The translations under genes were made by a program, and so were the position numbers. 64,000 nt of DNA from positions 169,761 to 233,760 of the forward strand of contig JAHDWA010000003.1 in NCBI GenBank assembly GCA_023382535.1, given 5' to 3'. The notes beneath the pieces are model-generated. The model was not told the DNA's origin. It saw nothing but the letters and a program-made list of their open reading frames with translations, and made no database searches. Of this stretch, positions 16,589-25,444 are shown in pieces (the first letter of the stretch is position 1; each line of letters begins with the position of its first letter). The stretch is from Anaerolineae bacterium. GTDB taxonomy: Bacteria > Chloroflexota > Anaerolineae > 4572-78 > J111.

Positions 16589-18634
16589 TTACTTTGCCTC
16601 AATAATCTGATGATACTTCTCGACCGCCTCCGCCCATCGGCCAGCCTTGACCAGAGCAGCGGCTTCGACGGCGGCAGGACCTTGCCACTTTAGATTGTAG
16701 GCTACGGCTTGCCGGTAGGCTTCCACCGCTTCGGGAAGATTGCCAACTGCCTCTTGCGTTTCGGCCAGAACCACGAAGCCGTCCACCCAACCGGGAAAAA
16801 TGTCCACCGCCGCCTGGTAGGGTGCGATGGCTTCTTGGGGCCGGCCGGCGGCGACCAGGGCATCGCCCAGAGCACGCAAAGCACCCGCTTTAGCGGTGCG
16901 CGGGTCGGGGTTGAGCACTCCCTGCGCTTCCATTGCGGCAGCCCAGGGATAAGCCGCGCCAACTGCTTGCCGGGCCAAATCGAGCGCTGCTTCGGTCAGA
17001 ACAGCCGGCTCATAAATGACCAGTTCCGGTTCAGATACGACGACGCCCCCTGGGAAAACAACGTTTTTCACGACCGGCGATGGGGCTGGCTCAAAGCGGT
17101 TAACTGCCCAGACCCGCCCGCCCGTGGCGCGCAGGGTTTCGGCGCGCTCCTGAATATTAGTCAGCAAAGCCGCCGGTGTCAAAAGTTGGGCCTGCCCGCG
17201 ATAGTAGTAATCAATAAAGCGCCCCTCATCCCAGAGGGGGCCAATCAAAATCAGGTCGTTGGGGCTGGTATGTTCATCCAGATAAGCCGCAGCGTCACGC
17301 CAGTCGGGCTTGGTTTGGCCATAGATGCCCAACACGGCGATGAAGGAGAGGGTAGCTAAAATCCAGAGGAAATACTTGAGGATAGAAGATAGAGGATAGA
17401 AGATAGAAGATAGAGGTTGTTTCCCGGTTCGCCACCCTGGCCCTGTGCGTTCGTTGATCTGCTCATTCGCTGATCTGCTCATTCGCACCATGGCGTAGGC
17501 AATCACTGTTAAATAAACGGGCAGGACAAAAGCGTAGCGAAATTGCAAGGCGCGCGGATCGCCCAGGACAATCGGCAGAGCGACCGGCAGAGCCAGCCAG
17601 AGGGCGGCAAAGGCGGCGATGGGCCAGTCTCGCCGCGCCAGCAAAATCATGCCGAAAATGAAGAGGGCTAAAAACCCCCAGGCAACCGGTTCCGGCAGCG
17701 GCCCCAGGGCGCGGATCACGCCGGGTACAAACGCCAGCGGCGAGCCGACGCCCCCTTCAATCGCTCCAACAGCCGCCCGTTTGCGCAAGATGTTGAAGAG
17801 AACGGGCCACCAGGGAGCGTAGAGGAGGAAGGTTAGGACAACAGAGGCAGTGAAGCCGAGAAGGCGTGTTGCGTGTTGCGTGTTGCGTAAACTAGAAATC
17901 GTAAATACCCCTGATCGGGGCACAGGTCGTAGATCATAAATCGTAAATAGAAAGAGTCCAATGTGTGCGGCTAAAATCAAAAAGCCAAAATACATGGTGT
18001 AGAGGGTGGCGGTTATCGCCAGGGCATAGGCTAACCAGCGCAGCCACCGGCGGGGTCGAGCCAGGGCGCGAAAGAGCAGCAAGGTGGCCAGGGCGGATAA
18101 AAACATGAACAGGGCGTGCATGCGGGCTTCCTGACCGTATTTAACGGCGATGGGGGCCAGGGCAAGGAGAAGAGTGGTGGTGATCGCTGTTGAATACGAA
18201 ACGTGATGCGTGATGCGTGATGCGTAGGGCGTGGAGCCTGAAGCGTAGAGCCTATCCTCTGCGACTTGTAACTTGTAATCTGCAACCTGCAACCCTAATT
18301 TGAAAGTAACTGTCACCGTGAGAACTGCTGCCATGACCGAAGGAAAGCGCCACAGCCAATCGGAGGCGGGGGTGGGGTGGTCGGTCACAGCGTCAAGGGG
18401 GATGGTCAGCCGGGTGAAGGCGCCGGCGATCAGATAGTAGAGCGGTGGGTGGATGTCGTCTTTCGTCCACTCAATCAGTTCGGCGGGGGGACGGCTGGCG
18501 AAGAGTGCGGTGAAGATTTCGTCTTCCCACAGATTCTCGGCGGCCAGGGCATGGAGATTGAGGGCCAGGGAGAGGAGGAGAATAGCGAATAGTGAATTGT
18601 GAATAGTGAGTGGTGAATGGTTTTTTGGCATCAA
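16589..18634 (-). CDS. GT39-type membrane glycosyltransferase with C-terminal TPRs
   Basis: 681 residues. The N-terminal LWEDEIFT and DDIHPPLYYLIA motifs (~residues 35-70) and ~10 membrane helices indicate a GT-C enzyme of the GT39/ArnT type. After the last helix, ~560-681 form TPR-like repeats (A-P-Q-A...PYQAAVDIFP, then PEAVEAYRQAVAYN), an unusual tail that could bind partner proteins outside the membrane. Several stretches are encoded by short tandem repeats: residues ~5-19 (18580-18621), ~115-145 (18202-18292), ~250 (17866-17886) and ~407-418 (17381-17415). First gene of an apparent operon with the LPG-synthase-TM and GT2 genes. Confidence 0.82.
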   Translation of the reverse strand: MMPKNHSPLTIHNSLFAILLLSLALNLHALAAENLWEDEIFTALFASRPPAELIEWTKDDIHPPLYYLIAGAFTRLTIPLDAVTDHPTPASDWLWRFPSVMAAVLTVTVTFKLGLQVADYKLQVAEDRLYASGSTPYASRITHHVSYSTAITTTLLLALAPIAVKYGQEARMHALFMFLSALATLLLFRALARPRRWLRWLAYALAITATLYTMYFGFLILAAHIGLFLFTIYDLRPVPRSGVFTISSLRNTQHATRLLGFTASVVLTFLLYAPWWPVLFNILRKRAAVGAIEGGVGSPLAFVPGVIRALGPLPEPVAWGFLALFIFGMILLARRDWPIAAFAALWLALPVALPIVLGDPRALQFRYAFVLPVYLTVIAYAMVRMSRSANEQINERTGPGWRTGKQPLSSIFYPLSSILKYFLWILATLSFIAVLGIYGQTKPDWRDAAAYLDEHTSPNDLILIGPLWDEGRFIDYYYRGQAQLLTPAALLTNIQERAETLRATGGRVWAVNRFEPAPSPVVKNVVFPGGVVVSEPELVIYEPAVLTEAALDLARQAVGAAYPWAAAMEAQGVLNPDPRTAKAGALRALGDALVAAGRPQEAIAPYQAAVDIFPGWVDGFVVLAETQEAVGNLPEAVEAYRQAVAYNLKWQGPAAVEAAALVKAGRWAEAVEKYHQIIEAK
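17381..17415. repeat. Five phased heptamers (GATAGAA type) in coding DNA
   Basis: GATAGAA, GATAGAG, GATAGAA, GATAGAA, GATAGAG. The same unit recurs at 34797-34817 in a different gene. Confidence 0.8.
17866..17886. repeat. Three phased GTGTTGC heptamers in coding DNA
   Basis: Three perfect copies of GTGTTGC in the GT39-type gene. About 50 bases further on ATCATAA, ATCGTAA continue the seven-base style (17938-17951). Confidence 0.7.
18202..18292. repeat. Thirteen phased heptamers inside a coding region
   Basis: Units: CGTGATG three times, then CGTAGGG, CGTGGAG, CCTGAAG, CGTAGAG, CCTATCC, TCTGCGA, CTTGTAA twice, TCTGCAA, CCTGCAA. All 91 bases stay in seven-base phase. The encoded peptide (residues ~115-145) shows a seven-residue periodicity (LQVADYK, LQVAEDR) and lies in a loop between membrane helices. 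Confidence 0.85.
18580..18621. repeat. Six phased heptamers at the start of a gene
   Basis: GAATAGC, GAATAGT, GAATTGT, GAATAGT, GAGTGGT, GAATGGT encode residues ~5-19 of the GT39-type protein on the minus strand. Confidence 0.8.
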
Positions 18635-18711
18635 GGATCACGAAGGAACAAATTAAACTTATTCGTGTCCTATTTTGGTCGTCAATTAAGTTTTTGTCCA
18701 ATTATGACGGC

Positions 18712-21700
18712 TCAATACACCGCCGGCCTGGCCAGCCCCCAATCATCGCTGGGGCCGACATTGTCCAGGAGGGCGCGTTCGTTGCTGCCGTCAATGGCCA
18801 TGATGCGCACCTGCCACTCGCCGAAGGCATCGGTGCGGAAGTAGATTTCCCGGCCATCGGAACTGAAGACCGGGGTGGTGTCGGTGCCGGGGCGATTGGT
18901 CAACTGCTCCAGCTCGCCGCTGGTCACGTTGAGCCGGTAGAGTTCCCAATCGCCGGTGCGGAAGCGAGACGTGAACACAATGTAGGGATCGGTCAGAGAC
19001 CAGTTGGGGTAGCTGTCGGTGCTGTCGGTCGTCAGGAGCTTGCCGCCGCTGCCGTCAAAGCCGACCTTCCACAAACCGCACTCCGGGGCGCAGGATTTGA
19101 TGACCACTTCCTGGCTGTCGGGACTCCAGGCGGGCTGCTCGCCGGGGAAACGGCTGATCTCTTTGCCATCGCGGGTGTCAATGACAAAGATTTGGTGCGG
19201 CACATTGGGTGGGCCAATTTCAATCGCCAGTTTGATGCCGTCAGGCGACCAGTCCATGTTCCTAATGTGTTCCACGCCATAAAGGAGCCCCCACTGGCCC
19301 GATTTTACTTCAAAAATCCAGACACCACTGCCCTGGGCATAGATGCCGCCGAATTCACTCAGGCCGGGTTCGCCATAAAATGCGATTTTGGCGCCATCGG
19401 GCGACCAGGCCGGGGCGGAAGCCAGGGGATGCAGATTGTCGCTGTAAAGTTTTCCGGCTGAACTAATCAGCCCCAGGTTATGGTTTTTGCCATTGCTCTG
19501 GACGTAAACAATCGTGACCGGTCTGGGAGTCGAGGTGGGGGTAGCGGTAGCCGTTGGACTGGGGGTGGCGGTGTTGGTTGCCGGCGATATAAGTAGAACC
19601 GTTGCCGTCGGCAGGGCAGGGGTCGCGGTTGAAGTTGGGGTTGGGGGTTGGGTGGGCGTCGCCGTGGGAGTCAGGGTAGGTGTTGGCGTCCAGGTCGGCG
19701 TGGGGGTGGGTGTCGGCGTGGACGTGGGGGTGGCGGTGCTGGTCGGTGTGCTGGTTGGCGAAGGCACCAGGGCCACCACTGCCGGATGAGCTGAGCCTTG
19801 AGCAATCACCCGGTCGTAAAGATCAGAATTGTTCACCACGACCTGTTCGACCCGCCGTTGCCGGCTGGAATCGAGACTCAGCACTGTCTCAAAATCGGTC
19901 AGGGCCTGGTCCGGCTCAGCCAGGGCGGCGTAAGCCACGGCCCGGTCAAAATAAATCCCCGGATTTTGATCATTGAGCCGAATGCCGACATTGTAAGCCG
20001 TAACTGCCTGCTGGTATTGGCCCTGGGCGTATAAATTCCGTCCTTCCAACCATTGTTCAATGCCAACTTGCAGGTTTTTGGCGCGCGGATCGTCTATTTT
20101 TTTCAAGGGCCGGAGCATCGCCTGGAGCAAGGCGTTGCCGGCTTCATCATTGCCCAATTCAGTGTACAACCCCTGGACCACCGTGATCAACTGCGGCCCG
20201 ACTTCCTGTGGATTGGCCGAATCAAACAGTTTGGGACGATCTTCCGGGGTCAGTTCGGCATAGAACAACTGCCGGGCCTGGCTGGCAAAGCCGGGCAGGT
20301 CGAACAGACCGGCCAGGCTGGTAATTTGGACATCAGGATCGGTTGTGCTTCTAAAATCGTCAATAAAACCCTGGGCGCGGTCTTCCTGGCTGCGCCAGAA
20401 GATGGCGAAGCCAATCACGACAATTAACAGGACGGTAAGAATGCTGGAGCTGATGGCAATCCGCCGGGTCCAGTCAACCGGCGTGTTAGCCTCGATCCAA
20501 CCCAAATTAAAAACGTGGCGATAAATCTCGTTGCGAACCTTCAGCAGGCCGTTTTCTACTCGCACCAGGCCAAATAATTTTAGTTGATTCTGATCCACCG
20601 AGCGTTCGTTTTCCGGGACAGCCTGGCCGGTATAAATCTGGCGGTACAGGGCCAGTAACTGCGGGCGCTGCGGGCTGGTTTGGATGCTATCCTGGATAAA
20701 TTGTAGATTGGACTCTTTACGGGCCGCTTCCGAGAGGAAAAGCTGCTCCACCAATTCATCTACGTGGATTTCCGTAACCGGCCCATTGCCGCTCATTTCC
20801 GCACTGGCGAGACACAATTTTTGGGTTAAATAGGGGTGGCCGTTGGTCCAGTAATAAATCCGGGTAAAAATGGCTTCGCCGTGTTCGGGGTAGATGTCCT
20901 TGAGACCTTGTTGGAGAGCACGGGTATTTTCGCGGCTGAAGTCGTCCAGGTCAATAGCCTGGCCGATATTGAAGGGAGCGCGGGCGCGGTCTTTAATCAA
21001 GTCGGAGGGAGTGGCGACGCCAAAGAGAACGAAGGTCAGCCGTTTGAAGGCCGGGTCTTCGGCCCGGGCGTTGTACATGGCCCGAATGGCGGCAAAAAAG
21101 TCGTCGGAAAAGGGCAGGCGCAGGGTCGTGTCAATCTCGTCAATAAAGATAACCACCTGCTCTTCGATTTCGGTCAGCACCACGTCGTGCAAAAACTTGG
21201 TAAAACATTTGACCGGTCCCAGAAACGCTTGTTTCTGCCACCATGCCTCCAGGTCAATGGAAAGATTAAAGTCCTCTTTAAGATCGGTCAGTAAATTCAG
21301 ATACCATTGATCTACTCCTACCAGGCCAATTTTGGTCAGATCAACAATGGCCGTCTGGACGCCTTGCTGCTGCAGAAACCGGGCGGTACGAATCATCAGG
21401 GACGATTTGCCCATTTGGCGGGGGGTGAGGACATAGCAGAACTTGCCGGCCAGGGCCAGGTTGAGCAGCTCATCGTCTGCCGGGCGCTTGACGTAGGAGG
21501 GCGAGTCTGAGCGGACCGTCCCCCCGACGACGAAGAAATCAGAGGCGTCTACGTCAATCGGCAGGTTGGCTTTGATCCAATCCAGGTTAAAGACCCGCCG
21601 GTAGATTTCACAGCGAACTTTCAGCAGACCCTCCTCAGCCCGAACCAGCCCGGTCAGCTTGAGCTGGTTATGCACCGGCGAGCGTTCATCCTCGACAACT

Positions 21701-22686
21701 TGCTCGCCTTCGTAAACCTGGCGGTATAAATTGAGGAGATGGCGTTTGAGGGGATGTTCGCGCAGGCTGTCTTGCACAAATTGCAGGTTGGTTTCTTTGC
21801 GTGCTTCTTCCGACAAAAATAGTTTTTGGATCAGCCCGTCAATCGCTTCGTCCGTCCATAATTCATCCTCGGCCTGAGCAATCGCCTGGCACAATTTTTG
21901 GGTCAGGTAGGGGTGACCGCTGGTCCAGTGATAAACCCGGCTGAAGATCGCTTCGCCACGGCCCAGGTAGATGGTATCCAGCCGGTCTTGTAGCACCCCC
22001 GCGTTGGTCAAAGTAAAATCTTTAAGTTTAATGCCCTGGCCGATATTAAAAGGCGTCCGGGTGTGGTCTTTGATCAAATCGGAAGGAGAAGCTACGCCGA
22101 TCAAGACGAAGCTGAGGCGGGCAAAGGCCGGGTCTTTGGCCCGGGCATTGTGGGTGGCGCGGATGGCGGTAAAGAAATCGTCGGAGAAGGGCAGGCGCAG
22201 CGTGGTATCAATTTCGTCAATAAAAATAACCACCTGCTCCTGGATTTCGGTCAGCACGACATCCCGCAGAAAGTTGGTAAAGCGCCGCACGTAACCCAGC
22301 GCCGCCCGTTCCTGCCACCAGGCTTCCGGGTCTACCTCCAGGTCCAACTCGTCGGCCAGCTCGGTCAGCAGATCCAGATACCAGGTATCGGCCACGCTGG
22401 TGCCCATCTCGGTCAGGTCAATAATCGCCGTGTGGACACCTTCCGCACGCAGGCGGCGAGCGGCGCGAATCATCAGGCTGGACTTGCCCATCTGCCGGGT
22501 GGTTAAGACAAAGCAAAAATTGCCCTTCAGCGCCAACTCGAACAGCTCATCATCCGCCGGGCGCTGCACGTACGAAGGCACGCTGGGGGAAAGCGTGCCG
22601 CCCGCGACAAAAAACTCGGACTTGGTACGGCGCCGGCTAAATTGAGTGACGGATTGGCTGTCACCGGGACTGCGCAGAGTGGTCAT
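18712..22686 (-). CDS. Tandem AAA_35 ATPase, membrane helix, TPR, TolB-like propeller
   Basis: 1324 residues. Two near-identical AAA_35-type ATPase modules (~25-375 and ~383-735) each have RQMGKSS as Walker A (64-70, 423-429) and VVIFIDEID as Walker B (~152-160, ~511-519), followed by a winged-helix-like end. Then come a membrane helix (~743-764), a TPR region (~880-945), a long Thr/Pro linker (~975-1055) and a C-terminal beta-propeller of TolB/PD40 type with APAWSPDG and MDWSPDG blades (~1060-1324). Inference: STAND-like ATPases in the cytoplasm coupled through the membrane to an external sensor propeller. It follows the kinase-TIR-AAA_35 gene on the same strand with a 123-base gap, so the two may form a functional pair. 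Confidence 0.85.
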   Translation of the reverse strand: MTTLRSPGDSQSVTQFSRRRTKSEFFVAGGTLSPSVPSYVQRPADDELFELALKGNFCFVLTTRQMGKSSLMIRAARRLRAEGVHTAIIDLTEMGTSVADTWYLDLLTELADELDLEVDPEAWWQERAALGYVRRFTNFLRDVVLTEIQEQVVIFIDEIDTTLRLPFSDDFFTAIRATHNARAKDPAFARLSFVLIGVASPSDLIKDHTRTPFNIGQGIKLKDFTLTNAGVLQDRLDTIYLGRGEAIFSRVYHWTSGHPYLTQKLCQAIAQAEDELWTDEAIDGLIQKLFLSEEARKETNLQFVQDSLREHPLKRHLLNLYRQVYEGEQVVEDERSPVHNQLKLTGLVRAEEGLLKVRCEIYRRVFNLDWIKANLPIDVDASDFFVVGGTVRSDSPSYVKRPADDELLNLALAGKFCYVLTPRQMGKSSLMIRTARFLQQQGVQTAIVDLTKIGLVGVDQWYLNLLTDLKEDFNLSIDLEAWWQKQAFLGPVKCFTKFLHDVVLTEIEEQVVIFIDEIDTTLRLPFSDDFFAAIRAMYNARAEDPAFKRLTFVLFGVATPSDLIKDRARAPFNIGQAIDLDDFSRENTRALQQGLKDIYPEHGEAIFTRIYYWTNGHPYLTQKLCLASAEMSGNGPVTEIHVDELVEQLFLSEAARKESNLQFIQDSIQTSPQRPQLLALYRQIYTGQAVPENERSVDQNQLKLFGLVRVENGLLKVRNEIYRHVFNLGWIEANTPVDWTRRIAISSSILTVLLIVVIGFAIFWRSQEDRAQGFIDDFRSTTDPDVQITSLAGLFDLPGFASQARQLFYAELTPEDRPKLFDSANPQEVGPQLITVVQGLYTELGNDEAGNALLQAMLRPLKKIDDPRAKNLQVGIEQWLEGRNLYAQGQYQQAVTAYNVGIRLNDQNPGIYFDRAVAYAALAEPDQALTDFETVLSLDSSRQRRVEQVVVNNSDLYDRVIAQGSAHPAVVALVPSPTSTPTSTATPTSTPTPTPTPTWTPTPTLTPTATPTQPPTPTSTATPALPTATVLLISPATNTATPSPTATATPTSTPRPVTIVYVQSNGKNHNLGLISSAGKLYSDNLHPLASAPAWSPDGAKIAFYGEPGLSEFGGIYAQGSGVWIFEVKSGQWGLLYGVEHIRNMDWSPDGIKLAIEIGPPNVPHQIFVIDTRDGKEISRFPGEQPAWSPDSQEVVIKSCAPECGLWKVGFDGSGGKLLTTDSTDSYPNWSLTDPYIVFTSRFRTGDWELYRLNVTSGELEQLTNRPGTDTTPVFSSDGREIYFRTDAFGEWQVRIMAIDGSNERALLDNVGPSDDWGLARPAVY

Positions 22687-22715
22687 TTACCCTTCAACTT
22701 TCTGGGATTATGGCA

Positions 22716-22776
22716 GGACAAACTTCAGTTTGTTACACTCTTGTTCCCACGCTTCGCGTCAGTTTGGGACGAGAGT
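22716..22776. repeat. Inverted repeats between two ATPase genes
   Basis: GGACAAACT-tc-AGTTTGT (22716-22733) belongs to the same family as the element at 5444-5498. It is followed by a second imperfect hairpin in which CACTCTTGTTCCCA faces TGGGACGAGAGTG (to 22776). Confidence 0.5.
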
Positions 22777-22809
22777 GCTGGGTCAATTCCCAGTTTAACG
22801 AGTTCTTTT

Positions 22810-25245
22810 TCAAAAGAGCTTATCCCCAAAGTACAGTTTGTAAAGATCACAACGGCAGCTATATACATCGCCGCTGCCTTTGATCAACCCGGCGCGCAGC
22901 AGGCGGAAGAGGGATTTCTCGTCGGGGCAGCACTTGGTCAGGATGACTTCTTTGAGCGCGTTTCTCAGTTCCGGTTTATCATAGATAGTCCAGTATTGAT
23001 GTCGCAAATGGTCGCCAAAAGGGCCGTCATCAGCCGGGGCTTGCTGGCGGAGGTCGGCCCAATTCAGGCCCTCGGTGACCATCTTGTAGAGAGCCAGGCG
23101 GGTCAGGAACGGATGGCCGTTCAGCAAGGCCATCAATGCCGGCAGGTCGCGCTCGGCCACGGGCGAGCCGTGGCGCTGGTTGAGATCGCGCACCTGGTTT
23201 TCGTCAAAATCGGTCAGGCCCAGGTGCAGCCCCACATTAAAGGGCGACTGGTGAAGATCGTCAATCAGCAGATATGGCTCGGTTGAGATAACCAGAACCA
23301 GGTTGAGCAGTTCCCACTCTTCGCGGGAGGCCCGGCGATTGTGCCAGGAGCGCAGCAGGCCAAAGAAATCCTGGTAAAAATCGGTGCGTAACAGGCTGTC
23401 GGCTTCATCCATTGCCAGCACAACCGGCTGGTCAAAGGCGGGCAGGACAGACTGTTCCATAAAACGGGTCAGCTTTTTGAATGGGCTGCGCGAGCCTTCC
23501 CAGGCTTCTTCAACCAGCTCTTCGTCCAGGTCAAGCTCCTCACAGATGGAGACGGCTATTTCGTGCAGGAAAGGGTCCGGTTCGGCTAACTGGTCGCTGC
23601 CAAAACTCTGAAAATCAAGAAAGACCACGTTGACCTGCTGCTGCCGGGCGTAATGAATCCCTCGCATAAGCAGGGAGGTCTTGCCGGTTTGGCGCGGGGC
23701 GCGGATGGTCGTGGTGGTGCCCCATTTGACCATTTGATCCTTCAAGTCGGCGTCAACGGTCCGCTCTACGTAGAGGGTGTCACGCAGCTTGACTGCTCCG
23801 CCGGGGACGACCAGTTTTTGTAAAAAGCGTGGGTCAAAGGCCGGCAGCGGCGGCAGGGCAGTTTCGTCAGCCGCAACCAGCCGCCCATCTTCGGAGAGAA
23901 TACTGGTTTCTTTCGACACGCTGGCCGGAGCCAGGATGGCCCGGGACGGCAACTGGCCACCCATTGCGCTCAAGATTTCCTCAACGACCCGATTATTGTC
24001 TGCCTTGCTTTGCCACTCTACGTAATGAAGCGGCTCCAGAAAGGCGGGTACCGTATAAGGCCCGAGCGCTTGATTGACGATGCGCACTGACAATAGGTGG
24101 GGCTTGTCGTGGAGCAGGTAGTAATCATAGGCTTGATTTACCTCAATTTGGACCATTTCGCTGTCTGCCGCTGCTTGCGAGACCAGCACAATGAAGAAGT
24201 CGCTGGCCTTGATTTGGCGGTCTACCTGCTCCACCCATGTTTCATCGGTTTGGGTAATAGGATCGATGTAGACGTGATGCCCATAGGCGGCCAATTTTTC
24301 GTATAGAAAGAGGGCTATCTTCTCGTCAGGGTCCGTATAGGGTTTATAACAAATGAACAGGCAAGCAGATTCGCTGGCAACAGCTTGAGACTTCTGATTT
24401 GAATCTAAACCTTCAAGCGCGGCCAACATTTCCTGGGCCGAAGGATAGCGCCAGGCCGGGTCTTTCGCCATAGCTTTTTGAATAATTTGTTCTACGGCTT
24501 CCGGGAGATGCGGGTTAATGGTGCGGGGGGGTGGGGGCTGGTCATTGATATGTTGGAACATAATGCTCATCGAGGTATCGCCGCTGAAAGGGAGTTGTCC
24601 GGTGGTTAACTCGTACAGCATGACACCCAGCGAATAGACATCGGTCCGGGCATCAATCTTCCAGCGGCCGGAGCCTTGTTCCGGCGACATGTAATGGGGT
24701 GTCCCCAGGATGTCGTGCGTGCTGGTCAGGCGTTCCCCGCTCACAAACTTAGCAATGCCAAAATCGGTCAGAATAGGCTGGCCTTCCACATTGAGCATGA
24801 CATTGTCCGGCTTCAAATCACAGTGGATGACCCCCCGGTTATGGGCGTAAGCTACGGCGGCGATAATTAGCCGCATCAGCCGTAGAGCTTCCTCGAGCGG
24901 CAGCTCTCCCCCCAGGGCGTCAATGCTCTCCAGGCGATGGGCCAGGCTTTCACCCTGAACAAATTCCATCACCATGTAGAAAACGTCATCCTCGACGTCA
25001 AAATCATATACCTGAACAATGCCGGGGTGGCGCAGGGCAGCCACCACCTTAGCTTCCCGGCGAAAGCGCTCGACCACGCTGGTATCGCTGGTACGGTGAA
25101 GGTGGATCAGTTTGATGGCTACATCCCGATCAAGCGCGGAGTGACGGGCTTTGTAAATTTGGCCCATCCCGCCCTCGCCAAGCAATTCTTGGAGGACGTA
25201 CTTTCCAATTTGTCTGCCAATTAATTTACTTTTTGTGCCTAGCAT
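22810..25245 (-). CDS. Ser/Thr protein kinase-TIR-AAA_35 fusion protein
   Basis: 811 residues from ATG 25245 (AGGA eight bases upstream; the longer frame to 25296 adds an unlikely leader). Kinase domain ~14-272 is complete: glycine loop GEGGMG (22-27), Lys45, HCDLKPDN (141-148), DFG (161-163), HYMSPEQ. A TIR-like domain follows (~294-425): LFICYKPYTD, YIDPITQ, KASDFFIVLVS, and Glu368 at the place of the NADase catalytic Glu. The C-terminal AAA_35 module (~470-811) has APRQTGKTS (516-524) and VVLAMDEAD (~608-616). Inference: a STAND-like switch joining phosphorylation, TIR chemistry or scaffolding and an ATPase; in antiphage systems TIR domains cleave NAD+. No membrane segment. Confidence 0.88.
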   Translation of the reverse strand: MLGTKSKLIGRQIGKYVLQELLGEGGMGQIYKARHSALDRDVAIKLIHLHRTSDTSVVERFRREAKVVAALRHPGIVQVYDFDVEDDVFYMVMEFVQGESLAHRLESIDALGGELPLEEALRLMRLIIAAVAYAHNRGVIHCDLKPDNVMLNVEGQPILTDFGIAKFVSGERLTSTHDILGTPHYMSPEQGSGRWKIDARTDVYSLGVMLYELTTGQLPFSGDTSMSIMFQHINDQPPPPRTINPHLPEAVEQIIQKAMAKDPAWRYPSAQEMLAALEGLDSNQKSQAVASESACLFICYKPYTDPDEKIALFLYEKLAAYGHHVYIDPITQTDETWVEQVDRQIKASDFFIVLVSQAAADSEMVQIEVNQAYDYYLLHDKPHLLSVRIVNQALGPYTVPAFLEPLHYVEWQSKADNNRVVEEILSAMGGQLPSRAILAPASVSKETSILSEDGRLVAADETALPPLPAFDPRFLQKLVVPGGAVKLRDTLYVERTVDADLKDQMVKWGTTTTIRAPRQTGKTSLLMRGIHYARQQQVNVVFLDFQSFGSDQLAEPDPFLHEIAVSICEELDLDEELVEEAWEGSRSPFKKLTRFMEQSVLPAFDQPVVLAMDEADSLLRTDFYQDFFGLLRSWHNRRASREEWELLNLVLVISTEPYLLIDDLHQSPFNVGLHLGLTDFDENQVRDLNQRHGSPVAERDLPALMALLNGHPFLTRLALYKMVTEGLNWADLRQQAPADDGPFGDHLRHQYWTIYDKPELRNALKEVILTKCCPDEKSLFRLLRAGLIKGSGDVYSCRCDLYKLYFGDKLF

Positions 25246-25444
25246 CGGTCTTATCCTACTTGATATCCACAAGTGGGGTGGGGAGTTAACCTGCAATCCC
25301 AGATGATTGCTAGCGCGTTTGGCCTGCTCACTAAGTTCAGCAGGTCAAGTCTACGGTGCTTAAACTTTCTAACCATTTCAAACCATTTTAACACATCTGA
25401 GCGCAGCCCACAATCAGGCCATTAGGCCCATATTTATGAATTCG

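Noticed and set aside
19514..19789. Plus-strand Val/Gly-rich frame in the Thr/Pro linker
   Set aside because: It is the complement of the Thr/Pro-rich codons of the large ATPase gene.
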